A stretch of DNA of 22,332 nt from CAYMSA01 sp964392965 (GCA_964392965.1 CAYMSA010000025.1:1-22332); one strand, 5' to 3'. Positions 7,248 to 14,306 are shown, counted from the first letter of the stretch. Numbers and translations are program-made. Notes: a model not told the origin generated them from the letters alone.

Positions 7248-7279
7248 CGAAAGCGGGCGCGTGGTGCGCCCGCGTTTCG
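7248..7279 (-). terminator. Intrinsic terminator-like hairpin
   Basis: GCGGGCGC (7253-7260 on plus) pairs with GCGCCCGC (7266-7273) around a 5-nt loop, and the stem extends by CGAAA (7248-7252) with TTTCG (7275-7279) across one bulged base. On the minus strand the stem ends in TTTCGTTTG. It follows the stop codon of the zinc-ribbon gene at 7306. The rest of 7072-7305 holds the repeat and promoter listed separately and no gene I can support. Confidence 0.75.
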
Positions 7280-7305
7280 TCGTTCGGGTGTCGTCGCGCG
7301 TCACG

Positions 7306-7629
7306 TCACGCGGGACGCCCATCGTTCTCGAACTCGAGGTCGCCGTCGTCGTAGACGGTGAACAACCCATGCTCGGGGCACTCGTTCGCCCACAGCGCGC
7401 CGAAGATGCCCACGGACGGGTCGTCGGGTTCGAAGTCGGGTTCGCCGCAATCGACGTTGCACTTGGGGCAGAAGTGCGCGTACAACGTGACCTCGCGGTG
7501 ATGCGCGGCCTCCTCCTCGCGGATGCGTCGTTCGTCGCACGTATCGCACAGCCCGCCCTTCGTGAACCACTGGGCGCGCGTCGCGCCGCACTTCACGCAC
7601 AGCCCTTCCATCAGCGCGTCGTCGTACAT
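7306..7629 (-). CDS. Small zinc-ribbon protein
   Basis: A 107-residue protein beginning MYDDALMEGLCVKCGATRAQ. Two metal-binding groups are visible: CVKC with CDTC (about residues 11-34), spaced as a treble-clef/zinc ribbon, and CPKCNVDC with a later 'ANECPEHG' (about 56-95). The tail is acidic ('TVYDDGDLEFENDG'). The start at 7629 has a GGGAGGAACG site; the frame is open further upstream but without coding character. It is the second gene of a two-gene operon behind the promoter at 7973-8000 and is followed by a terminator hairpin. No catalytic motif is seen, so DNA, RNA or protein binding are all possible. Confidence 0.75.
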   Translation of the reverse strand: MYDDALMEGLCVKCGATRAQWFTKGGLCDTCDERRIREEEAAHHREVTLYAHFCPKCNVDCGEPDFEPDDPSVGIFGALWANECPEHGLFTVYDDGDLEFENDGRPA

Positions 7630-7640
7630 CGTTCCTCCCT

Positions 7641-7937
7641 TCACGCCGTGAGGTCGGCGAGTTCGCGTTCGAGTTCGTCGGCGGCGAGGTGCTCGAAGCG
7701 CGTCACCGCGAGTTGCGCCCAGACGAGGACGCGAGGGTTGTCGTCGACGCGTGCGAGGTGGACGGCGGCGTGCGCGAGTTCGAGCGCGGCCCAAAGGTCG
7801 CCCTCCACGTTCACGTCGAGTTGAAGTTCGCCGTCCCGGTCGGTCACCCAGCCGTTGTCGTTCGTCGCGAGAGGCCCGCGCGTGACGAGCCGCGCGGCAG
7901 CGAAAGCTTCGTGGAGCGTGCGTCCTGCCCGTGTCAT
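7641..7937 (-). CDS. Hypothetical small helical protein
   Basis: A 98-residue protein starting MTRAGRTLHEAFAAARLVTR, followed by 'GPLATNDNGWVTDRDGELQL' and 'AALELAHAAVHLARVDDNPR'. I do not recognise the family. It looks mainly helical and acidic, with one central strand pair, no membrane segment and no cysteine. The start at 7937 is chosen because GGGAGGAACGAC precedes it; an upstream start at 7967 would place the -10 box at 7973-7978 almost at the start codon. It is the first gene after promoter 7973-8000 and is followed 11 nt later by the zinc-ribbon gene. Confidence 0.68.
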   Translation of the reverse strand: MTRAGRTLHEAFAAARLVTRGPLATNDNGWVTDRDGELQLDVNVEGDLWAALELAHAAVHLARVDDNPRVLVWAQLAVTRFEHLAADELERELADLTA

Positions 7938-7972
7938 GTCGTTCCTCCCGTAGTTCGCCTGTGTCATGGACG

Positions 7973-8000
7973 ATTATCGACACCACCGATGGGGAGTCAA
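7973..8000 (-). promoter_or_regulatory. Sigma-70-type promoter P1
   Basis: On the minus strand TTGACT (8000-7995), 16 nt, GATAAT (7978-7973) inside TGTCGATAATCG. It is nearly the same as 9339-9366 and 22127-22154: same boxes, same 16-nt spacing and an AACGTT box 8-9 nt upstream of the -35. It drives the 7641-7937 and 7306-7629 genes. The leader carries the shared ACACAGGC segment. Confidence 0.88.
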
Positions 8001-8054
8001 CGCCTGTAAACGTTCACGCACCAGCCCGTGTGTCGTCACGTCGGACAACGCCGT

Positions 8055-8107
8055 GCGTAGGCGTCACCACCGCGCGATGGATGCACGGTGACGCGTTGGC
8101 CCTACGC
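8055..8107 (-). terminator. Nested inverted repeat between two operons, possible terminator
   Basis: GCGTCACC (8061-8068) pairs with GGTGACGC (8087-8094), and the flanking GCGTAGG (8055-8061) pairs with CCTACGC (8101-8107). It lies after the end of the 8172-9288 operon and before promoter P1. There is no U-tract, so it may be a terminator of the GC-only kind or a regulator site. Confidence 0.45.
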
Positions 8108-8109
8108 CT

Positions 8110-8164
8110 GCGACGTGGTACATGCGTGAGCGTGTCGCGTCGCGCCACCGTGCGTTAGAACGCG
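8110..8164 (+). repeat. Bipartite intergenic repeat, copy 2 of 4
   Basis: Reads GCGACGTGGTACATGCGT, 16-nt spacer, GCCACCGTGCGTTAGAACGC on the plus strand. Its first box differs from copy 3 (16093-16147) at one of 18 positions. GCACGGTGACGCG at 8083-8095 is an inverted partner of the second box, so the copy lies in a larger palindromic region. It starts right after the stop codon of the 8172-8417 gene. Confidence 0.82.
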
Positions 8165-8171
8165 TCCTTTG

Positions 8172-8417
8172 TCACGCCCCGTCAGGCATGAACAGCAACC
8201 GCGTCGAGTACGGGATGTCGCGCACGATGGAGTTGGTGTCGTCGTCGACGACGTGCGCGCGTTCGCATCGCTCGACGAACTCGGGGAACTGCGCCCCGGC
8301 CTGCGCGAGCGCGGTCCTCACGGCCTCGTCGACGTTCGCGGCCCAGACCTCGCTCACGGCGATGGCGTTGGACAGGTCGCGGTCGTCGGTGAGCAAGGTG
8401 ACGACGTAGTGCGGCAT
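8172..8417 (-). CDS. Hypothetical small protein
   Basis: An 81-residue protein starting MPHYVVTLLTDDRDLSNAIA with later 'VSEVWAANVDEAVRTALAQA' and 'TRLLFMPDGA' at the end. The pattern 'yvVtllt.d....a..vwAanvdEAvr.AlaqaG' suggests a small alpha/beta sandwich, as in many phage-encoded hypothetical proteins. The start at 8417 follows an AGGGGAGG site. It is the third gene of the metallopeptidase operon, 11 nt after the preceding stop. I cannot assign a function. Confidence 0.68.
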   Translation of the reverse strand: MPHYVVTLLTDDRDLSNAIAVSEVWAANVDEAVRTALAQAGAQFPEFVERCERAHVVDDDTNSIVRDIPYSTRLLFMPDGA

Positions 8418-8428
8418 GATGCCTCCCC

Positions 8429-8647
8429 TCAGGATTCGGCGTCGACGACGCCGAGGACGGTGATGAGTTGCCGGGCGGCGTGACGGACGATGAGGTCGTA
8501 GGTGTCGGGCCACTCGACCTTGAGCGCGGCGATGTGGCGACGTATCGCGACGTGCGGCGGGATGCCCGCGTCGACGCTGCGTTGTGCGGCGAGGAACACG
8601 CGCGCGAGGGCTTCGGCGGCGAGGTCGTCGTTCGTTCGTGTCGTCAT
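8429..8647 (-). CDS. Hypothetical small helical protein
   Basis: A 72-residue protein, MTTRTNDDLAAEALARVFLA at the start and 'YDLIVRHAARQLITVLGVVD' near the end. It is predicted all-helical, with no cysteine or membrane segment. I chose ATG 8647, preceded by GGAAG about 8 nt upstream. ATG 8662 in the same frame would add five residues but has no ribosome site and would overlap the metallopeptidase end by ten bases. Function unknown. Confidence 0.62.
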   Translation of the reverse strand: MTTRTNDDLAAEALARVFLAAQRSVDAGIPPHVAIRRHIAALKVEWPDTYDLIVRHAARQLITVLGVVDAES

Positions 8648-8652
8648 GTCGG

Positions 8653-9288
8653 TCACTTCCATTCGTGTGTCACGGTGCGCGGGTGACGCCCGCCGTAGCA
8701 GTACGCGCCGGGTTGAATGACGATGCCGTAGTCCTTGCAGGTGCGGCGAAGTTCGCGTTTCGAGAGTCCCATGTAGGTGTGGCACAGGTCGACGTAGACG
8801 GCCATGAACTCGGGGCCATGGGAGTAGGTGTGCCAACAGCGGTCGGAGATGACGTGGGCGATTTCGTGAAGGGCGACAGAGCGGCGGCGCGCCCAGCGTG
8901 GGAACGACATATGGTAGGCGTTCGCGTGAGCGGAGCGTCCCGAGGTCGCGTCGACGTAGAGCGCGGTGCCGACGTGCCAACGTTTCATGCAGCGGGCGGC
9001 GAGGGCGGCGATTTCGTCGAGCGTCATGTACCCGAGGTCGGGCGAGTATTCGTTGCGGTCGTAGGAGCGGACGGCGCGGACGAAGCGTTTGCGTTCGTCC
9101 TTCGTGAGGTCGTCGAAGTGGACGGACGACCATTCGCGCAGTTCGACGCACGCGCGCAGGGCGGGGCAAGTGATGAAGTCCTTGGCGCGGGGCGCGGGTC
9201 CCCGGTCGGCGATTTCGTCGTGCGGCATGACGTGAGCGCGTTCCCACGCGTATACGTCGTGCTGTTGCGGGTCGGTGCGTCGTGCCAT
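8653..9288 (-). CDS. Putative zincin metallopeptidase (HEIAH motif)
   Basis: A 211-residue protein. Residues about 137-161 contain 'SVALHEIAHVISDR' and then 'HGPEFM'. HExxH gives two zinc ligands and the catalytic Glu, and the His before GPEF (about residue 157) is a likely third ligand, as in SprT/WSS1-like and other minimal zincins. The N-terminal half has 'CPALRACVELREWS' and a conserved-looking 'YMTLDEIAALAARCMKRWHV' helix. There is no signal peptide or membrane segment, so it should act in the cytoplasm or in the virion. The ATG at 9288 has GGAGGAACGACC upstream and promoter 9339-9366 before it. The substrate is unknown; protein processing and DNA-protein crosslink repair are both possible. 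Confidence 0.75.
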   Translation of the reverse strand: MARRTDPQQHDVYAWERAHVMPHDEIADRGPAPRAKDFITCPALRACVELREWSSVHFDDLTKDERKRFVRAVRSYDRNEYSPDLGYMTLDEIAALAARCMKRWHVGTALYVDATSGRSAHANAYHMSFPRWARRRSVALHEIAHVISDRCWHTYSHGPEFMAVYVDLCHTYMGLSKRELRRTCKDYGIVIQPGAYCYGGRHPRTVTHEWK

Positions 9289-9338
9289 GGTCGTTCCTCC
9301 TTCGCGCGTTGCCTGTGTGCGCGTTGCCTGTTGGAACG

Positions 9339-9366
9339 ATTATCGACAGAAGTCGCGGCGAGTCAA
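9339..9366 (-). promoter_or_regulatory. Sigma-70-type promoter P2
   Basis: On the minus strand TTGACT (9366-9361), 16 nt, GATAAT (9344-9339) in TGTCGATAATCG, with AACGTT 9 nt upstream of the -35. The leader has two direct copies of CAGGCAACGCG before the ribosome site of the metallopeptidase gene. The remainder of 9289-9419 contains no gene; a short CGTTG/CAACG inverted repeat (9396-9415) follows the terminase stop. Confidence 0.88.
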
Positions 9367-9419
9367 AGCCTGTTGAACGTTAGCTTGGCGCGAGGCGTTG
9401 TCACGCGAGGCAACGAGGC

Positions 9420-10760
9420 TCACCCGGTGCGCGAACTCGCCTCCCTGCGCCCGCGCTTGCCGATGAGCAGGAACGTGAAGCCCCAGACGAGGGCGTCAAC
9501 GCGGTCGGGCGAGCCGAACGCCTTGCGGTCCATGTCGGGGGTGAAGTTGCACATCTGGTCTTCCAGAGGCCCGAAGAGGCCGACGTGATGCACGCGGCTC
9601 TGCTCGTACAGGGCGGCGACGGGTTCGGCGCGCACCCACTTGCCGCGCGACGCCGTGACCTTGCGGTACGAGATGTTCGGGTCGACGGTGCGGATGGTGT
9701 GTTCAACGAGGTCGCCGCCGTTGTTCACCTCAGCCACCACCCTGTCAGCGCCCCAGCGATGGAACGCCTCGACGGCGATGCGCGCCCACTTGTCGGGCGT
9801 GTAGCGCCCGCTCAGGTCCTCGAGGACGTAGCCGTGCGGCGGCGTCGAATCGTTGCACCCGACCACGACGATGCCCGTCTCGTCACTCGCCTCACCGCTC
9901 GTCACGGCGGGGTCGACGGCGACCGCGATGCGCGACAACGAGGCGCGCACGTTCTCGGCCTCGTTGGCTTCGAGGCGCGTCGTGTCGAGGGCGGCACGGG
10001 TCCACAACGCGCCGATGATGTCCTCGATGATTTCGCCGTAGATTTCCTGTCGCCCGAGATGCGTGCCTGCGTAGGTGCCCACCACGTCGTCGATGAACTG
10101 ATGGGCGAGGAAAGCGAGGTTGGCGTAGGTCGACGCGACCGTGGTCACTGTCGTCGGGTCCTCGGCGATGCGACGGACGAGGCGTGTCGGGCGGGGCGTC
10201 GTCGTGACGATGGCGCGAGGGTCGCGCCCGAGGCGCAGGCCGAGACGCATCATGTCCCACGTCTCGGGATGCCGCCACGAAGCAAGCTCGTCACACCACG
10301 CCGCGTCGTGCTGCGGCCCGCGCAGGCGGTCGGGTTCCTCACCCGAGTACAGGAACGCACGCGCGCCGTTGGGCCACTCGACTCGACGTTTCGACGAGAT
10401 GTAGGACGGCCTGAAGTCGTGTCGCGCGGTCGCGAGCAACCCGCTCTCGCCCTCGACGATGACATCCCGGCAATCGGCGGCGGTCGGCGCGATGAGCGCG
10501 ATACGCCCGTAGACGTTGCGCTCGACCTTGCCCCGCACCCACTCGGCACCCGTGCGCGTCTTGCCCGCGCCTCGGCCTGAACGCAGGAGCCACGTCCTCC
10601 AGTCGCCTTCAGGTTCGCGCTGGTCGGGCCGCGCCCACGTCCCCTCCCAGTCGTACAACACGGCCAACGCTTGCTCGTAGGAGAGGCGACCGATGACCCG
10701 TCGCCGCTCCTCGGGCGGGAGGTCAGCTAGGCGAAGTGCGAGAGGCTTGGTCGGCGGCAT
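9420..10760 (-). CDS. terL: Terminase large subunit
   Basis: A 446-residue protein. The ATPase half shows Walker A 'SGRGAGKT' (about 61-68), an 'APTAADCRDVI' segment (about 91-101), Walker B 'AAWCDEL' (Asp156-Glu157) and a 'TTTPRP' coupling motif. The nuclease half shows 'RIAVAVDPAVTSG', 'RVVAEVNNGGDLV' and 'DRVDALVWGFTFLL', whose acidic residues form the metal site. This is the DNA-packaging motor and headful or cos nuclease. ATG 10760 overlaps the small-subunit gene by 38 nt and lacks a clear ribosome site, so translation is probably coupled. Both halves look intact. Confidence 0.95.
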   Translation of the reverse strand: MPPTKPLALRLADLPPEERRRVIGRLSYEQALAVLYDWEGTWARPDQREPEGDWRTWLLRSGRGAGKTRTGAEWVRGKVERNVYGRIALIAPTAADCRDVIVEGESGLLATARHDFRPSYISSKRRVEWPNGARAFLYSGEEPDRLRGPQHDAAWCDELASWRHPETWDMMRLGLRLGRDPRAIVTTTPRPTRLVRRIAEDPTTVTTVASTYANLAFLAHQFIDDVVGTYAGTHLGRQEIYGEIIEDIIGALWTRAALDTTRLEANEAENVRASLSRIAVAVDPAVTSGEASDETGIVVVGCNDSTPPHGYVLEDLSGRYTPDKWARIAVEAFHRWGADRVVAEVNNGGDLVEHTIRTVDPNISYRKVTASRGKWVRAEPVAALYEQSRVHHVGLFGPLEDQMCNFTPDMDRKAFGSPDRVDALVWGFTFLLIGKRGRREASSRTG

Positions 10761-11229
10761 GGGCGAGGCGGTCGGCGGCTGAGTCGATGAGCGTGGCGAA
10801 GTGCGAACGCACCGACTCGGCGTCACCGAACAGCGGCGTCTCGTCGGGGCCGCTCACCTCTTGGCGGGTCGGCGCGTCGAGGCCGAGCAAGCGCGCGCGA
10901 CGTTCCTTGATTCGCAGGCGAGTGTCGGTGAGGCGCGCACGTTCCCGCAGGGCGATGGTGCTGCCCTTGTGCGGGACGAGGGCCATGGCGATGTCCCGTT
11001 CCATCGCGTCGAGGTCAGCAAGCTCGCGCGCCTTCACGTCATCGAGCTTCTTCACCGATTCCTTGCGCCACTGTTCGAGGAGCCAAGCGATGTCGCGACT
11101 GATGGTCGGTTCGCTCACGTTGAGCGTCCGCGCCATGTCGCGTTGCGTGATACGACGCGACCACATCTCGGCCACCGATGCACGCCTCGCGGCGATGTCC
11201 TGCTTGTGCCGAATCTTCTCTGGGTCCAT
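10723..11229 (-). CDS. terS: Terminase small subunit
   Basis: A 168-residue protein with an N-terminal helix-turn-helix ('ITQRDMARTLNVSEPTISRD', about 27-46) followed by a long charged coiled region ('RLTDTRLRIKERRARLLGLD', about 99-118) and a C-terminal segment. HTH plus coiled-coil oligomerisation core plus tail is the small-terminase layout, binding the packaging site and loading the large subunit. The 'RLRIKERRARLLGLDAP' helix end is common in actinophage small terminases. ATG 11229 overlaps the stop of the HNH gene (ATGA). The large subunit follows directly, which makes the call strong. Confidence 0.88.
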   Translation of the reverse strand: MDPEKIRHKQDIAARRASVAEMWSRRITQRDMARTLNVSEPTISRDIAWLLEQWRKESVKKLDDVKARELADLDAMERDIAMALVPHKGSTIALRERARLTDTRLRIKERRARLLGLDAPTRQEVSGPDETPLFGDAESVRSHFATLIDSAADRLAHAADQASRTSPS

Positions 11230-11558
11230 CAGCGTTCACCCTTCACGGATGCCCACCATGCAGGCGCGCGCTCCATCACGTCGCGCCTCGCCTGTTCATG
11301 CGCTTCCCAACGTTCTAACGACGTTCCCACGCGACCGTCAACGAGGTCGTGACACTCGTTCAGCCCTCCGCACAGGGGCACCCATTCGTCGTCCCCCCAG
11401 CCCGCGTGGCCCGCACCCATGCCGCGATGCCGAGGGAAGTGCGCGGGCACGCAGCGCCCGACCGACTTGGGCGACCGACAGAGGAGGCAACGCGCGCCCG
11501 CCGCGATGCGCGTGGCGCGCTTGTGGGCCTCCTGCATCTGCCGCGTCCGTGAGTTCAT
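11229..11558 (-). CDS. HNH-type / zinc-finger nuclease-like protein next to terminase
   Basis: A 109-residue protein. 'CLLCRSPKSVGRCVPAHFPR' (about 24-43) and 'WVPLCGGLNECHDLVDGRVG' (about 59-78) give a CxxC ... H ... C ... CH arrangement like an HNH/recombination-endonuclease fold: zinc-binding cysteines on two knuckles and a central AHxxxHRG that could supply the general base. HNH proteins beside terminase genes are known to assist DNA packaging in several phages, and that is the likely role here. The N-terminus is basic. The upstream ribosome site is weak. A repair nuclease is an alternative. Confidence 0.7.
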   Translation of the reverse strand: MNSRTRQMQEAHKRATRIAAGARCLLCRSPKSVGRCVPAHFPRHRGMGAGHAGWGDDEWVPLCGGLNECHDLVDGRVGTSLERWEAHEQARRDVMERAPAWWASVKGER

Positions 11559-11570
11559 CGGGCTTTCACG

Positions 11571-12971
11571 TCACGACTTCCTGCCGCCCCAACGCAAGAC
11601 GACCTTGTTCTGCACGAAGGCGAGCGACGCGCCCCTGTCCACGAGTTCGCGCACGACGCGGCGGTTGGGCATTGCTTGCGACTGCAACCCGATGAGGGCG
11701 CGGAACTTGCCCGCAAGCTCGGCCACGGCGTGGTCGCCGAGACTGAGCGAGTCGATTGCCTTCTCAATCTTGACGCGGTTCTTCTCCTTCGCCTGTGCCT
11801 TGCGCGGTACCAAGGCTTCGCGCTGGAGGAGTTCGCTGTACGCGGCGCAGTACGAGTCGAGGGCGCAAACCTCGCGCGCGTAGGCCCGCAGGCGAGGCGA
11901 CCACTCCTCATACTCCTTCGGCCACGTCGACAAGATGTGGTCGAGCATGGCGACCTGTTCCTTCTCATCGTTGAACAGGAACGGGTAACCGTCAGGCACC
12001 AACTCAGGGAACGTCACGGCGTTGGGCGCGACCATCAGTTGCCCGAGGGCGATGCTGTCCTGCATCGAGATGCAGAACGTCTCGTGCAGCGAGTTGATGA
12101 CGTTGAGGCCGGGGACGGCGATGTTCTGGATGTACTTGCGCTGGTCGGGGTCGCCCACCACCTTGTCGACGGGGAAGGACTTGATTTCCTGTCCCACGTA
12201 CTGCGTCACCCACACTTCGAACTTGTGCCCGCGTCGCTTCATCTCGGTCAACGCGTCGGCGGTGAGTTGCGGTTGCTTGTAGTTCTCAAAGCGGTGGTTG
12301 TAGACGACCACGGGCACGTCGTGCGGTCGGATGTCGACGTCGAACAGCTTTGGGTCGACGAGGCCGAAGGGCAACACCTGCGACTTGTCGGCGATGCGTT
12401 GCAGCGTCTTGCCGTTCATGAACTTGCCGAACGACTCCTCGGCCATGCGGTAACAGTGCTTGGAGTTGAAGACGACGCGGTCGGCGGCGAGCGTCCCGCC
12501 CATCTGCGCCCAGAGGCGAGGCAGCTGGGATTCGAACGGGTACGGCAACGACTCGTGGATGATGTAGTGCTGCTGCGCGACACAGGCGGGGTGGGCGTTG
12601 GTGTTGAACGACCCCGCGTAGCCGTACTTGACCTGAAGGGCCGACTCGACTTGGTGCATCCAGTACACCGTGACGCCCTGCGCGTCGAGGAGCTTGAACC
12701 TGTCGCTGTCCCATCCCAGCACGCTCGACCTCATGGCGGTGTCGTAGGGCCACGGGAAGGGCACGATGCGGTCGGACCACAGGCCGTCGTCGGCGTAGCG
12801 CCACTTGTCCGCGCCCTTGCTGCGCTGGGGCCACATCACTAGCCACAGCCAATCGGGCATCTGCTCGGACATCACCGGGAGGATGCGGCGCAGGTAGGCG
12901 TAGTTCGAGTCCCAGTTCATGGCGTCGCTTTGCGACCAGAACGGGAACACGCAGCAGAGTTCTGCGGTCAC
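11571..12971 (-). CDS. GT-B glycosyltransferase with a C-terminal helical extension
   Basis: A 466-residue protein with GTG start at 12971 (GTGA overlap with the preceding gene). The N-terminal half starts VTAELCCVFPFWSQSDAMNW and has an acceptor-side Rossmann fold with 'GVTVYWMHQVESALQVKYG' and 'LAADRVVFNSKHCYRMAEES'. The C-terminal half has 'VPVVVYNHRFENYKQPQLTA' (about 219-238) and 'LHETFCISMQDSIALGQLMV', which fit the hinge motif and donor site of GT4-like enzymes, in the style of the tRNA-queuosine mannosyltransferase group ('NHRwe.dK'). After about residue 385 there is an extra region ending 'ASLAFVQNKVVLRWGGRKS', perhaps a small winged helix. The donor and acceptor cannot be told from sequence. 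It lies in the packaging operon, and I see no 7-deazaguanine synthesis gene nearby. Confidence 0.78.
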   Translation of the reverse strand: MTAELCCVFPFWSQSDAMNWDSNYAYLRRILPVMSEQMPDWLWLVMWPQRSKGADKWRYADDGLWSDRIVPFPWPYDTAMRSSVLGWDSDRFKLLDAQGVTVYWMHQVESALQVKYGYAGSFNTNAHPACVAQQHYIIHESLPYPFESQLPRLWAQMGGTLAADRVVFNSKHCYRMAEESFGKFMNGKTLQRIADKSQVLPFGLVDPKLFDVDIRPHDVPVVVYNHRFENYKQPQLTADALTEMKRRGHKFEVWVTQYVGQEIKSFPVDKVVGDPDQRKYIQNIAVPGLNVINSLHETFCISMQDSIALGQLMVAPNAVTFPELVPDGYPFLFNDEKEQVAMLDHILSTWPKEYEEWSPRLRAYAREVCALDSYCAAYSELLQREALVPRKAQAKEKNRVKIEKAIDSLSLGDHAVAELAGKFRALIGLQSQAMPNRRVVRELVDRGASLAFVQNKVVLRWGGRKS

Positions 12972-13249
12972 AGCACTTCGCCCGTGTCGGGGTCGACCTC
13001 GGGAGCGTCGTCGTCGGTCGTCTCGTCGAACTGCGCCTCAAGGGCGTCGGTCACGGCGAACACCTCGGCGCGCATCCCGAGGCCCCGGCAACCGTCGTCG
13101 AACAGGTTGAGCAGGGCAGCCGCCTTGGCGAGCTTCGCCGCCGCGCCGTCGAGGGTCTTCTGATGCCGCTCGACCTCGGCGACCAGCTTCTGGCGCACCT
13201 CAAGCAGACGTTCCTCGGGCGTGCGGTCGAACATTTCTTCCTGCGCCAC
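12968..13249 (-). CDS. Hypothetical small coiled-coil protein
   Basis: A 93-residue protein beginning MAQEEMFDRTPEERLLEVRQ, then a long charged helix ('KLVAEVERHQKTLDGAAAKL') and an acidic tail 'TTDDDAPEVDPDTGEVL'. It is a probable coiled coil with one cysteine and no enzyme motif. The GTG at 13249 is supported by AGGAGGCAACC. It is the first gene of the operon with the glycosyltransferase, HNH protein and terminase and starts downstream of the 118-bp repeat copy B. Function unknown. Confidence 0.68.
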   Translation of the reverse strand: MAQEEMFDRTPEERLLEVRQKLVAEVERHQKTLDGAAAKLAKAAALLNLFDDGCRGLGMRAEVFAVTDALEAQFDETTDDDAPEVDPDTGEVL

Positions 13250-13325
13250 GGTTGCCTCCTGTCGTCAGGTGACGGAACGCGCCACCGCGCCCACCACACG
13301 ATTCCCGACGCTGGTACACGCCCAG

Positions 13326-13443
13326 CGTGTGTCCATATTGCGTTCGTTGTGGCCGTCGACCACGGGCGAAACCGTGTGCCGTCTGGACAGGCAACGGACG
13401 CGAACGGTTGTTCGTCCACATAGAACTGATGCAGCGTGCATAG
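13326..13443 (-). repeat. 118-bp intergenic repeat, copy B
   Basis: Partner of 1133-1250, aligned without gaps at about 80% identity by my count. Here it begins at the very next base after the stop codon of the 13444-13659 gene. The remaining 13250-13325 contains CGCGCCACCG/GGGCGCGGTGG-like palindromic sequence and the ribosome site for 13249, and no other gene. Confidence 0.75.
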
Positions 13444-13659
13444 TCACGTCTGGAGCGTCGCGGCGAAGTACCCGATGAGCGCGTCCGCGTCGTCGACGGC
13501 GCGCTCAGCCTCAGCCACTCGGGCGTGCCAGTAGTCGGCGTTCTCGGGATGGCGGCTCACCATCCGCTCGCGCTGCTCTCGCTCGGTCGAGGCGAAGGCC
13601 TGCAGGCGGTAGGCCCGCTCCATCGGCCCCGGCTCGAACAGGCTCGGCTCGTCGCTCAT
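13444..13659 (-). CDS. Hypothetical small helical protein
   Basis: A 71-residue protein, MSDEPSLFEPGPMERAYRLQ followed by 'AFASTEREQRERMVSRHPEN' and 'RVAEAERAVDDADALIGYFA'. Predicted as two antiparallel charged helices; no cysteines or membrane segment. ATG 13659 overlaps the stop of the ParB-like gene (ATGA), so the two are translated together. Function unknown; it could be a partner of the ParB-like protein. Confidence 0.66.
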   Translation of the reverse strand: MSDEPSLFEPGPMERAYRLQAFASTEREQRERMVSRHPENADYWHARVAEAERAVDDADALIGYFAATLQT

Positions 13660-14246
13660 GGCCGCACCGTCCGCACCGTCGCCTCCCAGCCGTTGTCCTT
13701 GAGCAAGTCGACCACCGCATCCCGGTCGCCGGGGCTGGGGGCGGGCACGACCACCTCCCACGTCACCTCAGTGCCCGCGAAGTCGTCGCCGCCTCCCACC
13801 AAGTCCTCGAAGATGTCGGTCGCCTCGATGCCCGCGTTCTTCGCGAGTTCCCTCAGCATCTCTTGGACTGCGGGGTTGTCGGTGGTGATGGTGTGCAGGA
13901 GTTCTTCGAGCTTGTCGGCGTCGGCCACGGCGAGGTCGGCGATGGGGTCGAGCGCGGCGAGGACAAGCTGTTCCTCGTCCTCGGACAAGTCGACGTAGAC
14001 GACCGGGACCTTGGGTTGTCCCTCGCGAATGGCGAGTGTGATGCGCAGGTGACCGTCGATGACGTGCCCGGTGCGCTCGTTGACGATGACGTTCTGCACC
14101 CAACCCACGTCGTCGAGGACGCCTTCAAGCGCGTCCTGCTGGTGCTTGGGGTGGATTCGCCAGTTGAGGGGGTTGGCGAGAAGTTGCTCGGGGTCTTCCT
14201 CAGCCGTCTTCACGATGCGGCTGCGCCACCGCTCGGCCTGCGCCAT
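13656..14246 (-). CDS. ParB/Srx-fold nuclease-like domain protein
   Basis: A 196-residue protein. Residues about 20-110 read as a ParB N-terminal domain: 'QLLANPLNWRIHPKHQQDAL', 'DDVGWVQNVIVNERTGHVID', 'GHLRITLAIREGQPKVPVVY', then 'VDLSEDEEQLVLAALDPIAD'. The 'n.R.hp..q..al...l...G...pv.vn..tg.viDGHlR...a...g...vPv..vd' pattern is that of phage ParB-like proteins, often next to DNA methylases and sometimes acting as nucleases. The C-terminal 60 residues carry 'WEVVVPAPSPGDRDAVVDLL', an extra alpha/beta unit. No methylase or ParA is seen here, so a partition role is unlikely. ATG 14246 follows GAGAAGGAGGACAT. A promoter candidate lies at 14307-14336. Confidence 0.83.
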   Translation of the reverse strand: MAQAERWRSRIVKTAEEDPEQLLANPLNWRIHPKHQQDALEGVLDDVGWVQNVIVNERTGHVIDGHLRITLAIREGQPKVPVVYVDLSEDEEQLVLAALDPIADLAVADADKLEELLHTITTDNPAVQEMLRELAKNAGIEATDIFEDLVGGGDDFAGTEVTWEVVVPAPSPGDRDAVVDLLKDNGWEATVRTVRP

Positions 14247-14306
14247 ATGTCCTCCTTCTCAGAGTGGCGGCGGGTCACCCGCTCGCCTTCAGCGTGACCG
14301 CGACCC

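Noticed and set aside
11676..12842. Long plus-strand open frame opposite the glycosyltransferase
   Set aside because: Same reason: composition of an antisense shadow (VEVEQLWVDE-type strings), no domain pattern and no ribosome site.
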